DNA of 64,000 bases from Cognatundibacterium griseum (GCF_014284195.1 NZ_JACOGC010000004.1:186001-250000), one strand, 5' to 3'; shown: positions 1 to 9,158, counted from the first letter of the stretch. Notes: generated by a model not told the origin, from the letters alone. Program-made: numbers and translations.

Positions 1-508
1 ACTGATGCGCGGCAGTCGATGATTTCGCTGCATGATCGTCACCTGCCACCACCAGTACGCCGCCGTGCGGGGAAGTACCGGCCAGATTCGCATGTTTAAA
101 CACGTCGCCACAACGGTCCACGCCCGGCCCTTTGCCGTACCACATCGCAAATACGCCATCGTATTTCGCACCGGGGAACATATTGACCTGCTGCGTGCCC
201 CAGACCGAGGTGGCAGCTAGGTCTTCATTCACGCCGGGGTGAAATTTAACGTGGTGTTTTTCCAGATGTTTTTTGGCTTTGGCGGCGGTCAGATCGACAT
301 TACCCAGCGGGGAACCGCGGTAGCCGCTGATGAAACCGGCGGTGTTCAGACCCGCTTTTTCATCGGCCTGACGCTGCAGCATCATCAGACGGATCAGCGC
401 CTGGGTGCCGGTCATGAAGGCGCGGCCGCGCGGGAGGGTGAATTTGTCGTCGAGCGTGACAGATGTGTCGATCAGCGCATGCTGCCCGGGTGTGAGGGGT
501 GCGTTCAT
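1..508 (-). CDS. Indolepyruvate ferredoxin oxidoreductase, N-terminal part (cut by window edge)
   Basis: An open frame runs from an ATG at 508-506 on the minus strand to the window edge, giving 169 residues with no stop. Visible motifs are GRAFMTGTQAL near residue 29, GFISGYRGSPLGNVD (about 60-75), HPGVNEDLAATSVWGTQQVN, and MWYGKGPGVDRCGDVFKHAN, followed by GTSPHGGVLVVAGDDHAAKSS. These are the thiamine-diphosphate/substrate region of the large fused IorA-IorB type enzyme of proteobacteria, which oxidatively decarboxylates indolepyruvate or other aryl/branched 2-oxoacids to acyl-CoA. The gene is divergent from the chemoreceptor to its right. GGAG (minus strand, at about 513-516) is the likely ribosome-binding site. 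Family assignment is strong; the substrate is not determined by what is visible. Confidence 0.85.
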   Translation of the reverse strand, partial: MNAPLTPGQHALIDTSVTLDDKFTLPRGRAFMTGTQALIRLMMLQRQADEKAGLNTAGFISGYRGSPLGNVDLTAAKAKKHLEKHHVKFHPGVNEDLAATSVWGTQQVNMFPGAKYDGVFAMWYGKGPGVDRCGDVFKHANLAGTSPHGGVLVVAGDDHAAKSSTAAHQ

Positions 509-932
509 GGGGTCTCCGTGTTTTTATTTGTACAGCGAGGATATTCGCTGCAAAACAGAATCACCTTGTGAGTGAATCATATACTTTTTCATTCTGGCCG
601 CACATTAACATGCGGTATGGCTCTGCCCCATGTACAGGGTTCCACAAAAATACCGGTACAGTATGACTGACACATCCTCAAAGTGTACTGGTATATTTGA
701 TAATATTTTCAGCCAATCTGCTGTTCCCGCGCCGTTCCGTCCATCCGGCGGGACTGAAAACGATTTAGTTGATTACCGACAGGAAACAAACTTGCAGGAG
801 GCTTACGCCGGTGCTAACTTGAAACGAAATTTGGAAAATTGTTGTTTTCCAATTTCATTTAGGAAAGTACCCTGCTTTTCTGGGAAAATCGTTGCTGATA
901 TTTCTTTTTCCACCGTTACCAAGACAGGAACC
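509..932. other. 424-bp divergent intergenic region with no gene
   Basis: This stretch separates the divergent oxidoreductase and chemoreceptor genes. A reading frame in phase with the chemoreceptor extends upstream to 630, but that part (rich in Cys, Tyr and Phe, with no domain) reads like non-coding DNA. The chemoreceptor start is better placed at 933. The only structure I see is the TGTAC-containing repeat set listed separately; there is no convincing terminator. Confidence 0.6.
631..693. promoter_or_regulatory. Three related TGTAC-type half sites, candidate operator
   Basis: TGTACAGGGT (631-640), TACCGGTACA (651-660, whose reverse complement is TGTACCGGTA) and TGTACTGGTA (684-693) are variants of one 10-mer. 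The last two are in inverted orientation and could form a hairpin with a 23-nt loop. The set lies about 240-300 bp upstream of the chemoreceptor start and 120-185 bp upstream of the divergent oxidoreductase. No regulator gene beside it suggests which protein would bind. Confidence 0.3.
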
Positions 933-3272
933 ATGATGTCTGTTTCCATGGATACCATCATAAAAAAACTGCTGTCGCCCAGCGCTGCCCTGATGAACCG
1001 GCTGGGGCTGCGCACCAAGCTGCTGGCGATGTTCGTGACCCTGATGCTGCCGACACTGCTGCTCGTGCTGTACATGGTTTCCCGCATGCAGGCCGATGTC
1101 AGCATGGCCGACCATGAATTGCGCGGCATACAGATCAACCGTCAGGTCATGGATGTGCTGTTACAGACGCAAAAACACCGCGGTCAGGTGAATCTGAAAC
1201 TCTCGGGCGAAAACAACGACAGTGCGCTGGAACAGACCCGGAAGGCGCTGGCCGGCCATCTCAGCCTGCTGAATCAGAATATCCGGACCAACAGCGAATT
1301 TGGACTGGAGCAGGACTGGAAAACACTGGAAGCCGATTTACAGCAGCTGACTGCCGGACAAATTGCCGCCACCGCAGCAGCCAATATGCAGCAGCACAAT
1401 GCATTGATCGCCCGCCTGCTCCGTTTTTCGCAATATGCCAGTGAGAAAACCGGATTACTGCTGGACCCGGAAGCCTCCACCTATTTTCTGATGGATGCCT
1501 CGATTTCCCGCATCCCGCACTGGACCGAACAGATCGCCCAATTACGCGGTGCCGGTGCAGGTCTGATCCGCTCCGGCACGATCAGCCCAGAAGACAAGGC
1601 AGCGATTCTGGCCCGCATAGAAATCCTGCAAGCCAGCGTTGGTGCCTTTGTGCAGACTGCCGATGCGCTGCAACGCGCCGGCGAACAGCTGCAAGGCCAG
1701 GAAACAGAAGCGCTGCAGGCAACGCAGCAGTTCGTCGCGCTGGCGCGGCAAAATCTGCTGGGCGATGCCATCAGCGGCGACGCCGGCGGCTACTTTGCAG
1801 AAGGCACGCAGGCCATCGAAAAAACTGTGGCATTGCAAAAGCGCTTGCATCAGCGTCTGACCGATATCCTCGAACAGCGTCTCAGCAGCCAGAGCTGGCA
1901 ACGCAATCTGATCGTCGCCGTCATGTCGCTGTTGTTTATCGTCAGTGCTTATCTGCTGCTGGGTTTTTACCGCGGCTTCATGCAATCCCTGATGTCAGTA
2001 CGCGAATCCGCCGTGGCGGTCGCCGCCGGCGATCTGACGCGCCAGATCCACCTGAACGGCAGCGATGAGCTGGCCGAAACCGGCAACACGCTGGAACAGA
2101 TGAATCTGAACCTGTCGAAACTGGTTGCCAATGTGCGCACCAATGCCAACATGGTGTCGCAGCTGGGGGAGAGTCTGGCCAGCGGCATCAGCGATTTATC
2201 CGAGCGGACCGAGCAGCAGGCATCCAGCCTGGAACAAACGTCGGCCAGCGTCGAGGACCTCGCTGATACCGTCCGGAAAAATGCCGATAGTGCCCGCAGC
2301 GTCAGCACGCTCGCAGGCAGCCTGAGCCAGATCGCCGAGTCCGGCGGCGTCACCATGCACGCAGCGGTGGATTCCATGCAGGGTATCCAGCAAGGTGCGC
2401 TGAAGGTGCAGGAAATCATCGGCATCATCGACGGCATTGCGTTCCAGACCAATATTCTGGCGCTGAATGCGGCGGTGGAAGCCGCGCGTGCCGGTGAACA
2501 GGGACGCGGCTTTGCCGTGGTCGCCACCGAGGTCAGAAATCTGGCGCAACGCAGCGCCGAATCGGCACGCCAGATCCGCACGCTGATCGACAATTCGGTC
2601 ACGCAGGTCCGGCACGGCGTCGGGCAAATCAATGACGTGAACCAGACTCTCGATCAGATCGTCAGCGGCATCCGTGAACTGGCAACCAGCATCCACGCCA
2701 TTTCCACCGCTTCCGATGAACAGAGCAACGGGCTGGCACAAATTTCAGAGGCGATTCATCATCTGGACCAGATCACCCAGAGCAATGGCCAGATGGCCGA
2801 TCAGGCCCGCATTACTTCCGTGAATCTGGAAGAACGCGCCAGCCATCTGACCAGGGCGGTGTCGAGCTTCAACCTGCGTCAGGGCACCGCCGACGAAGCG
2901 CATGCAATGGTCAAACAGGCGGTGGCACTGTTCCGCGCCTCCGGCCGCAGCGCGCTGTCAGCCATCACCGCCGACCGCGAGCATCGCTTCAGCAAAAAGG
3001 ATATGTATGTGTTTGCCTTTAACCGGCAAGGTCAGTATCTGGCATTCGGCGGTAATGCGGACAAGCTGAAAGTGAATCTGCTGCAGGTCAGCGGACTCAA
3101 TGGTCGCCAGCTGATCAGCGATGCGTTTGCACTGCCGGCGTCCGGCGGCTGGATAAATTATTCGATCGTCAATCCGGTATCGCACAAGGTTGAAAACAAA
3201 ACGTCTTACATTGAGGCAGTGACGGAAGACATCGTGCTCGGCTGCGGTGTCTACCGGCTCGAAGGCGCCTGA
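933..3272 (+). CDS. Methyl-accepting chemotaxis protein with C-terminal Cache-like domain
   Basis: Membrane chemoreceptor of about 779 residues feeding the CheA/CheW pathway. I place the start at ATG 933 (or 936) just after an AGGAA at 926-930; the frame is open further upstream but looks non-coding. Order: transmembrane helix about 30-50, a long mostly helical periplasmic domain, second transmembrane helix about 325-345, HAMP to about 400, then the cytoplasmic signalling helix pair with the conserved tip ([21 protein letters not shown], near residue 500). Unusually, about 120 residues follow the signalling domain (about 655-775). Their pattern [20 protein letters not shown]...GGWINYSI..P, then K..YIEAV and the final GCGVYRLEG, resembles a single-Cache sensor normally found outside the cell. 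Ligand unknown. Confidence 0.88.
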   Translation: MMSVSMDTIIKKLLSPSAALMNRLGLRTKLLAMFVTLMLPTLLLVLYMVSRMQADVSMADHELRGIQINRQVMDVLLQTQKHRGQVNLKLSGENNDSALEQTRKALAGHLSLLNQNIRTNSEFGLEQDWKTLEADLQQLTAGQIAATAAANMQQHNALIARLLRFSQYASEKTGLLLDPEASTYFLMDASISRIPHWTEQIAQLRGAGAGLIRSGTISPEDKAAILARIEILQASVGAFVQTADALQRAGEQLQGQETEALQATQQFVALARQNLLGDAISGDAGGYFAEGTQAIEKTVALQKRLHQRLTDILEQRLSSQSWQRNLIVAVMSLLFIVSAYLLLGFYRGFMQSLMSVRESAVAVAAGDLTRQIHLNGSDELAETGNTLEQMNLNLSKLVANVRTNANMVSQLGESLASGISDLSERTEQQASSLEQTSASVEDLADTVRKNADSARSVSTLAGSLSQIAESGGVTMHAAVDSMQGIQQGALKVQEIIGIIDGIAFQTNILALNAAVEAARAGEQGRGFAVVATEVRNLAQRSAESARQIRTLIDNSVTQVRHGVGQINDVNQTLDQIVSGIRELATSIHAISTASDEQSNGLAQISEAIHHLDQITQSNGQMADQARITSVNLEERASHLTRAVSSFNLRQGTADEAHAMVKQAVALFRASGRSALSAITADREHRFSKKDMYVFAFNRQGQYLAFGGNADKLKVNLLQVSGLNGRQLISDAFALPASGGWINYSIVNPVSHKVENKTSYIEAVTEDIVLGCGVYRLEGA

Positions 3273-3358
3273 GACGCCGGCTTTGGAACGGCAGGCGACA
3301 GCGATGTCGCCGCCGCGTCTGACGCAATCCTGTTCACTGCGGTTTCTGTTTCCCGCGA

Positions 3359-3364
3359 TATAAT
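3359..3364 (+). promoter_or_regulatory. Candidate -10 box directly before dapF
   Basis: A perfect TATAAT ends 6 bp before the dapF ATG at 3371, so transcription would begin at or beside the start codon. No Shine-Dalgarno sequence is visible between the box and the ATG. The best -35 candidate, TTCACT at 3333-3338, is spaced 20 bp away, which is long. The box may therefore be fortuitous. Confidence 0.35.
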
Positions 3365-3370
3365 GACCAG

Positions 3371-4222
3371 ATGAAACTCAAATTCACCAAAATGCATGGC
3401 GCCGGCAATGATTTCGTCGTCATCGACGGCATACATCAGCAGGTGCAGCTGACTCCTGCGCAATGGCAGCGCATTGCCGACCGCCGCTTCGGCATCGGTG
3501 CCGACCAGATTCTGGTGGTCGAGCCATCCGAGACTGCCGGCGTTGATTTCCGCTACCGCATCTACAACGCTGATGGCGGCGAAGTCGAGCAATGCGGCAA
3601 CGGCTCGCGCGCTTTTGTCCGCTTTGTGACGGAAAAAAAACTGACCGACAAAACCGCCATCCGGGTCGAGACAATGTCCGGCATCATTGAACCGCGCATG
3701 GAAACCGATGGCAGCATCACGGTGGACATGGGCGCACCGGTGCTGGAACCTGCCCGCGTGCCGTTTGATGCCAACGGTCTGCAAGCCGTCACTGAGGGCC
3801 GCGACCAGTTGTGGCCGCTGGATATCCACGGCAGGCAAAGCCTGTTTTCCGTTGTCTCAATGGGTAATCCCCACGCCGTTCAGGTGGTGCCGGATGCAGA
3901 AGCCTTTCCGGTGCTGGCAGACGGCCCGGTGATTGAGCATCATCCGCGTTTTCCGAAACGGGTGAATGCCGGTTTCATGCAAATTATCAATCGCGGACAC
4001 ATCCGTTTGCGCGTATTTGAACGCGGTGCCGGTGAAACGCTGGCCTGCGGCACCGGCGCCTGTGCTGCCGTCGTGGCAGGCATCCGGCGCGGCCTGCTCG
4101 ACAGCCCGGTGCAAGTCAGTACCCACGGCGGTAAATTATCTATCGCGTGGCAGGGCGAAGGACAATCCGTGATGCTGACCGGCCCGGCCGTCACCGTCTT
4201 CGAAGGCGAAATTAACCTCTGA
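3371..4222 (+). CDS. dapF: Diaminopimelate epimerase
   Basis: Interconverts LL- and meso-diaminopimelate for lysine and peptidoglycan synthesis in the cytoplasm. It has 283 residues, close to the usual 275-285. The N-terminus [16 protein letters not shown] is the family signature. The two catalytic cysteines are visible in [10 protein letters not shown] (about residue 75) and [11 protein letters not shown] (about 226). It is the first gene of a dapF-DUF484-xerC cluster; the next gene begins 8 bp after the stop. This order is widespread in proteobacteria. Confidence 0.97.
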   Translation: MKLKFTKMHGAGNDFVVIDGIHQQVQLTPAQWQRIADRRFGIGADQILVVEPSETAGVDFRYRIYNADGGEVEQCGNGSRAFVRFVTEKKLTDKTAIRVETMSGIIEPRMETDGSITVDMGAPVLEPARVPFDANGLQAVTEGRDQLWPLDIHGRQSLFSVVSMGNPHAVQVVPDAEAFPVLADGPVIEHHPRFPKRVNAGFMQIINRGHIRLRVFERGAGETLACGTGACAAVVAGIRRGLLDSPVQVSTHGGKLSIAWQGEGQSVMLTGPAVTVFEGEINL

Positions 4223-4230
4223 TCAAAGTA

Positions 4231-4890
4231 ATGAATTCCACAGACATCGCAACTTATCTGGTTCAGCATCCGCATTTTTTTGAAGAGCATGCCGAATTAC
4301 TGAGCTCCATCAAACTGACCAGTCCGGTGATGGGCCGCGCCATCTCGCTGCAGGAAAGACAAATGGAAGTGGTGCGGGAAAAATACCGTGCACTGGAACT
4401 GCGGCTGGCCGAACTGATGCGCATTGCCGAAGATAATCACATCATCACAGGCCGCTTCCAGAGCTGGACCCGTTCCCTGCTGCTGGCGCGCAATGATGTC
4501 GATCTGCCGCATATCCTGACGCAGGGTTTGCAGGATATTTTCGATCTGCCGCACGCCACGCTGCGGCTGTGGAATGTCGCTGCCGATTTTTCGCATACCT
4601 GGTTTTCCGGCTCGGTCAGCGAAGATGCCATGCTGTTTGCCAAAGGACTCAGCGCGCCGTTTTGCGGCCCGAATCAGGACTTTGAAGCTGCAGGCTGGAT
4701 CGAAGCTGCCGAACCGCTGCAATCCATCGCCATGCTGCCGTTGCGGCAGGCGCCGGGTGCCATGACCTTCGGCCTGCTGGTGCTGGGCTCTCCCGATCCG
4801 GCGCGCTACACCAAGGACATGGCAACCGACTTCCTGGTGCAGATTGCCGATACCAGCAGCGCAGCCCTGAGCTGCCTGATCGATCAGTAA
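4231..4890 (+). CDS. DUF484 family protein
   Basis: 219 residues. The N-terminus DIATYLVQHPHFFEEHAELL and the following helix with ISLQERQMEVVREKYRALE are characteristic of DUF484, whose C-terminal half has a GAF-like fold (here about residues 75-215). Function is unknown; the family almost always sits between dapF and xerC, as it does here. The gap to dapF is 8 bp and to xerC 10 bp, so co-transcription is likely. Confidence 0.9.
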   Translation: MNSTDIATYLVQHPHFFEEHAELLSSIKLTSPVMGRAISLQERQMEVVREKYRALELRLAELMRIAEDNHIITGRFQSWTRSLLLARNDVDLPHILTQGLQDIFDLPHATLRLWNVAADFSHTWFSGSVSEDAMLFAKGLSAPFCGPNQDFEAAGWIEAAEPLQSIAMLPLRQAPGAMTFGLLVLGSPDPARYTKDMATDFLVQIADTSSAALSCLIDQ

Positions 4891-4900
4891 GCGCCCCGCC

Positions 4901-5902
4901 ATGGCGCAGTCCGACACCACTTCTGCGCCCGCCACGCCGCCAGCCGCATCGGCAGGCACATTGACTAACGACCCCGCTGCGCCGGAAGCGTATCTGGCGC
5001 ATCTGCGCCACGAGCGCCGCCTGTCGGAACACACGCTCAGCGGTTATGCGCAGGACCTGAAGGAATTACAGCAGTTTGCTGCCGCGCAGTCCGGTTTGCC
5101 GCCACTGGCACAATTGACTTTCCAGCATATCCGCCGCCTGACTTCGCAGCTGCACGGGCAGGGACTCAACCCGCGCAGCATTGCCCGTAAATTGTCGAGC
5201 TGGCGCGGTTTTTATCGCTGGCTGGCAGAAATGCACGGGCTGGAGAATAATCCGGTGGAAGGCATCCGCGCACCGAAAAAATCAAAACCGCTGCCGAAAG
5301 CACTCAGCACCGATGATGCCGTCCAGCTGGTGGCCCAAAGCAGTGGTAATGCCTCTGCCGAACCGGCATTACGGGCTGACCGCGCGATGTTTGAGCTGCT
5401 GTATTCCAGTGGCTTGCGGGTCTCTGAACTGGTCGGACTGGATCTGCTGCCGGTCAGGGAAGGCGGCTATGAATCCAGCGGCTGGGTCGATCTGGAACAG
5501 AATGAAGTCCACGTCACCGGCAAAGGCAACAAGCAGCGGATTGTGCCGGTCGGGCGTCATGCAATGGCAGCGTTGCGCGACTGGCTGGCGGTGCGCGGTA
5601 GTCTGGTGAAAGCCGATCCGCATCCCTTGTTCCTGAGCGCGCGCGGCAGCCGTATTTCTGCCCGGCTGGTACAACTGCGGCTAAAGGCGCATGCCCTGAG
5701 CCTGGATATCCCGGCCAATGTGCATCCTCACATGCTGCGCCATTCCTTTGCATCACATGTGCTGCAGTCTTCCGGCGACCTGCGGGCGGTGCAGGAAATG
5801 CTGGGGCACAGCTCGGTATCCGCTACCCAGGTCTACACCGCGCTCGACTTCCAGCATCTGGCCAAAGTCTATGACCAGACCCATCCCCGCGCCAAAAAAT
5901 AG
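4901..5902 (+). CDS. xerC: Tyrosine recombinase XerC
   Basis: Site-specific recombinase that with XerD resolves chromosome dimers at dif. It has 333 residues, about 30 longer than E. coli XerC because of an Ala/Thr/Pro-rich N-terminal leader. The SAM-like core-binding domain spans about 28-110. Catalytic residues are visible: Arg in SSGLRVSEL (about 172), Lys in VTGKGNKQR (about 207), HMLRHSFASH (about 276-279), LGHSS (about 302) and the nucleophile in QVYTALD (about 311). XerC rather than XerD is assigned from its place after dapF-DUF484. Confidence 0.93.
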   Translation: MAQSDTTSAPATPPAASAGTLTNDPAAPEAYLAHLRHERRLSEHTLSGYAQDLKELQQFAAAQSGLPPLAQLTFQHIRRLTSQLHGQGLNPRSIARKLSSWRGFYRWLAEMHGLENNPVEGIRAPKKSKPLPKALSTDDAVQLVAQSSGNASAEPALRADRAMFELLYSSGLRVSELVGLDLLPVREGGYESSGWVDLEQNEVHVTGKGNKQRIVPVGRHAMAALRDWLAVRGSLVKADPHPLFLSARGSRISARLVQLRLKAHALSLDIPANVHPHMLRHSFASHVLQSSGDLRAVQEMLGHSSVSATQVYTALDFQHLAKVYDQTHPRAKK

Positions 5903-5922
5903 CATACTCCCCTGCTTTTTTT
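5894..5922 (+). terminator. Weak intrinsic terminator at the xerC stop
   Basis: A-run 5894-5899, AGCA (5901-5904), loop TACTCCCC, TGCT (5913-5916), then a T-run to 5922. The stem is short but is extended by A-T pairing. It overlaps the xerC stop codon and would end the dapF-DUF484-xerC transcript. Confidence 0.4.
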
Positions 5923-5960
5923 CATTTACCTTCTGATTCCCCTCGAAAACAAAAGGTTTC

Positions 5961-5987
5961 AAAATATACTCCCCCTCAGTATATTTT
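5961..5987. promoter_or_regulatory. Perfect 10-7-10 palindrome with C-tract spacer
   Basis: AAAATATACT (5961-5970) and AGTATATTTT (5978-5987) are exact inverted repeats around CCCCCTC. The core TACT-(C/T)7-AGTA resembles operators of RcnR/FrmR/CsoR-type repressors (a G/C tract flanked by TACT/AGTA). It lies about 180 bp upstream of the first alkaline phosphatase. A related site is found upstream of gpsA at 20823-20838. No member of that repressor family is in the window. Confidence 0.45.
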
Positions 5988-6102
5988 GAGCGCTGGCTAA
6001 AGCATATTGCGCCTGATGCCGCCCGGTCAGTCATGTCACACCCTTGCGCATCTGTTGATATCCGGTTTTCGGCATCTCAGAATTTTTTACTCCACTGAGG
6101 GA

Positions 6103-6140
6103 CGTCACTTCGTCGTCATAAACCGTTGTTACATTACGAT
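6103..6140 (+). promoter_or_regulatory. Candidate Pho box and -10 for the phosphatase pair
   Basis: CGTCAC (6103-6108) and CGTCAT (6114-6119) are direct repeats with an 11-bp period, the spacing of PhoB half sites (consensus CTGTCAT). TACGAT at 6135-6140 is a plausible -10, 15 bp after the second repeat. This fits phosphate-starvation control of the following gene, but the match to consensus is partial. Confidence 0.35.
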
Positions 6141-6166
6141 ACTTTCAACAAGTTGGATGGATGACA

Positions 6167-7612
6167 ATGAAACGTACTTCCCTCTGCGTCGCTGTGCTCG
6201 GCGCCGCCCTCTCCCTGACTGTTGCCGGGTGCAGCAATATCAGCAATCCAAGCGTGATTGCCGATGCTCCGCAAAACGTCATTTTTTTCCTAGGTGACGG
6301 CATGGGCATGACCACCATGACCGCAGCCCGCATCTACGCCGTCGGCGAAGATGGCGACCTGACCATGGATACGCTGCCGGAAACTGCCTTCGTCAAAACC
6401 TTTTCCAACGATGCGCAGGTCACCGACAGCGCTCCTTCCATGTCGGCCTACATGACCGGCGTCAAAATGAATAATGAAGTCATTTCCATGACTTCCGACA
6501 CCCAGGCGATTGATCCGGGCACAGACGCCAACGGCAACAAGCTGGTGAATAACTGCGGCAGCAAAAACGGCAGCAGCACACCGACTTTGCTGGAGCTGGC
6601 CAAAGTTAAAGGCCTCGCGACCGGCGTGGTCACCACCACCCGCGTCACCCATGCGACGCCGGCAGCCACGTATTCCCACATCTGCCACCGCGATCTGGAA
6701 AACGACATCGCCGCTGCAGCCGTTCCCGGCGGTAACGGCTACAACAGCGCGCTCGGCAGCACCGGTCTGGATGTCCTGATGGGCGGCGGCCGGCAGTTTT
6801 TCACACCATTCCAGAATGGCGGCAAGCGCTCTGATGGCCGCGACCTGATCGCTGAAATGAAAGCAAAGAACTACGCTTACGCCAGCAACGCGACCGAATT
6901 CAACGCGATCGACGGCACCAAGACCGACCGCCTGCTCGGCTTGTTCACCTCCAGCCACATGAGCTACGACCTTGACCGCGACCCGGCCAAAGAACCGAGC
7001 CTGGCCGACATGACGACCAAGGCAATGGATGTGCTGTCCAAAAATTCCAAAGGCTATTTCCTGATGGTCGAAGGCGGCCGCATCGATCACGCGCTGCATG
7101 AAACCACCGCGAAAAAAGCGCTGCAGGATACACTCGCATTCGACAATGCCATCAAGGCAGCCATTGCCAAGGCGCGTATCAGCGACCCGGACCTGAAAAA
7201 CACCCTGATCGTCGTCACTGCCGACCACGACCATACGCTGGTACTGAACGGCTATGCCAAGCGCACCGGTAAAACAGCAGCAGGCAACCCTGGTGTGCTC
7301 GGCGTCGTCAAAAACTATGTCACCGGCGCAGTGGAAAAAGACCTGGACGGCGCACCGTATTCGATTATCGGCTTCGGTACCGGTGAAAACCGCACACAGG
7401 GCAACCGCAGCAGCATGGCCAGCCTCGACGAAAACACCACCAGCGCCAACACCTATCACCAGGAAGCTGTGGTGCGGGTGGCTGCGGGCAGCGAAACCCA
7501 CGGCGGCACCGACGTGTTCCTCGGCGCGATCGGCAAAGGTTCGGAAACCTTCCTCGGCACGATCGATAACACCAAAGTATTCGGTCTGGTCAAAACAGCT
7601 GCCGGCCTGTGA
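6167..7612 (+). CDS. phoA: Alkaline phosphatase, predicted lipoprotein
   Basis: Hydrolyses phosphomonoesters outside the cytoplasm. I choose ATG 6167, with GGATGG (6155-6160) at good spacing; ATG 6161 would sit directly on it. Signal sequence with lipobox LTVAGC, so the mature protein is probably lipid-anchored. About 481 residues. Metal and nucleophile motifs: NVIFFLGDGMG, TDSAPSMSAYMTG (Ser nucleophile about 88), THATPAATYSH, GGRIDHALHE, VTADHDHT and SETHGGTDVF. His replaces E. coli Asp153 and Lys328, as in many marine bacterial and animal enzymes. The following gene is a clear paralog 27 bp downstream. Confidence 0.92.
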   Translation: MKRTSLCVAVLGAALSLTVAGCSNISNPSVIADAPQNVIFFLGDGMGMTTMTAARIYAVGEDGDLTMDTLPETAFVKTFSNDAQVTDSAPSMSAYMTGVKMNNEVISMTSDTQAIDPGTDANGNKLVNNCGSKNGSSTPTLLELAKVKGLATGVVTTTRVTHATPAATYSHICHRDLENDIAAAAVPGGNGYNSALGSTGLDVLMGGGRQFFTPFQNGGKRSDGRDLIAEMKAKNYAYASNATEFNAIDGTKTDRLLGLFTSSHMSYDLDRDPAKEPSLADMTTKAMDVLSKNSKGYFLMVEGGRIDHALHETTAKKALQDTLAFDNAIKAAIAKARISDPDLKNTLIVVTADHDHTLVLNGYAKRTGKTAAGNPGVLGVVKNYVTGAVEKDLDGAPYSIIGFGTGENRTQGNRSSMASLDENTTSANTYHQEAVVRVAAGSETHGGTDVFLGAIGKGSETFLGTIDNTKVFGLVKTAAGL

Positions 7613-7639
7613 TTGTTCAATCTTGCTGAAAACGGATAA

Positions 7640-9049
7640 ATGATGATGAAACGTACACTGTTAGCTGCCGCAATGGCACTGTCTTTCGCCCAGGCTGCCA
7701 ACGCAGCAGGCGAAGCCAAAAATATTATTTTCTTCCTGGGCGATGGCATGGGCCCTTCCACCATCACCGCTTCCCGTATCTACAAATACGGCGAAGACGG
7801 CAGCCTGAACATGGACAAGCTGGAACGCACGGCCCGCATCAAGACGTATTCCAACGATGCCCAGACCACCGACAGCGCGCCCTCCATGGCCGCCTACATG
7901 ACCGGCGTGAAGATGAACAATGAAGTCATCTCCATGTCTTCCGACACCGTCGCGACCAATCCCAGCAAAGATGCCAACGGCAATCTCGGCATCAACAACT
8001 GCGCAACAGGCAACGGCAGCAGCGTGCCGACAATTCTCGAACTCGCCAAGGCCAAAGGCAAGGCAGTCGGCTCCATCACCACCACCGAGCTGACCCATGC
8101 CACGCCGGCAGCCACCTTCTCGCACATCTGCAACCGTAATGCGCAGTATGCGATTGCAGCGCAGATCGTGCCGGGCGGCGCGGGCTATAACAGTGCGCTA
8201 AACGATGGCGTCGATGTCCTGATGGGCGGCGGCCGCAATCACTTCCTGCCTTACGATGCCACCACCAGCATCGGTAAGCTGGGTCGCGCCGATGGCCGCA
8301 ACCTGCTGACCGAAATGGCAGCCAAAGGCTATATCGTGGCAGCCACCAGATCAGACATGCTGGCAGCACCGCTGAATAAAAAATTCATCGGCCTGTACAG
8401 CAGCAAGAGTCATCTGGAATACGAACTGGACCGCACCGCCACGCCGCCTGCCGGCGAAGGCGCGACCCAGCCCAGCCTGGCCGAAATGACGACCAAGGCA
8501 ATGGATATTCTGTCGCAAAACAGCAATGGCTATTTCCTGATGGTCGAGGGTGGCCGTATTGATCATGCACTGCACGGCACCAACGCCAAGCGCGCACTGA
8601 CCGACACCATTGCCTTTGACGATGCCGTTAAAGCCGCGCTGGACAAAGCGAGAACGACAGACCCGACCCTGGCAAACACCCTGATCGTGGTTACCGCCGA
8701 CCATGACCATACGCTGGCCTTCAACGGTTACGGCAAACGCGGCAACCCGATTCTGGATATCAACCGCAGCTACCGTGACGGCAAACCAAGTCTGGATGCC
8801 GACGGCAATACCTACACCACACTGGTATTCGGCAACGGCCCTAACCGTCCTAACCTGCGTGCCAATCTGGACAGCACCGCCGTGCTGGCCGATAACTACC
8901 AGCAGGAAACCGGCGTGCGTCTGAATAGTGAGACGCACGGCGGCGGTGACGTCAAACTGTTCGCCATCGGTGCCGGTGCCAAGATATTCAAAGGCACGCT
9001 CGACAATACCAAGGTATTCGGTCTGCTGAAGTCTGCCTTCGGTTTCTGA
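7640..9049 (+). CDS. phoA: Alkaline phosphatase, soluble periplasmic paralog
   Basis: 469 residues, alignable throughout with the preceding gene (shared DSAPSMxAYMTGVKMNNEVISM, THATPAATxSHIC, FLMVEGGRIDHALH, VTADHDHT). Its leader ends AQAANAAGEA with a signal peptidase I site and no lipobox, so it should be free in the periplasm or secreted. Three consecutive ATG codons start at 7640; which one is used is uncertain. It is co-directional with its paralog, with no terminator between them, and is followed by a strong terminator, so the pair is probably one operon produced by tandem duplication. Confidence 0.92.
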   Translation: MMMKRTLLAAAMALSFAQAANAAGEAKNIIFFLGDGMGPSTITASRIYKYGEDGSLNMDKLERTARIKTYSNDAQTTDSAPSMAAYMTGVKMNNEVISMSSDTVATNPSKDANGNLGINNCATGNGSSVPTILELAKAKGKAVGSITTTELTHATPAATFSHICNRNAQYAIAAQIVPGGAGYNSALNDGVDVLMGGGRNHFLPYDATTSIGKLGRADGRNLLTEMAAKGYIVAATRSDMLAAPLNKKFIGLYSSKSHLEYELDRTATPPAGEGATQPSLAEMTTKAMDILSQNSNGYFLMVEGGRIDHALHGTNAKRALTDTIAFDDAVKAALDKARTTDPTLANTLIVVTADHDHTLAFNGYGKRGNPILDINRSYRDGKPSLDADGNTYTTLVFGNGPNRPNLRANLDSTAVLADNYQQETGVRLNSETHGGGDVKLFAIGAGAKIFKGTLDNTKVFGLLKSAFGF

Positions 9050-9077
9050 AGCACTGACCACTAAGCAACCCTGTCCG

Positions 9078-9120
9078 GATAAACCAGAGGGCATCCTCTG
9101 GTTTATCTTTTCCGTTTTTT
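9078..9120 (+). terminator. Strong intrinsic terminator after the phosphatase pair
   Basis: Perfect 13-bp stem GATAAACCAGAGG (9078-9090) / CCTCTGGTTTATC (9095-9107) with loop GCAT, followed by a T-rich tract ending in six T (9115-9120). Confidence 0.92.
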
Positions 9121-9158
9121 AAGATCTGATTTTTTGGTCGCCTGACAACCTCTTTTCA

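Noticed and set aside
32-571. Plus-strand frames at the left edge
   Set aside because: They oppose the truncated oxidoreductase gene, which has continuous family motifs on the minus strand.
630-932. N-terminal extension of the chemoreceptor
   Set aside because: Adds about 100 residues with no domain; a proper ribosome-binding site and membrane helix follow the start at 933.
5904-5912. ATACTCCCC near xerC as an additional operator half site
   Set aside because: It forms the loop of a weak terminator and lacks the AGTAT partner; kept as coincidence.
6290-7501. 403-codon frame antisense to the first alkaline phosphatase
   Set aside because: Mirror frame of a GC-biased gene with intact phosphatase motifs on the plus strand.
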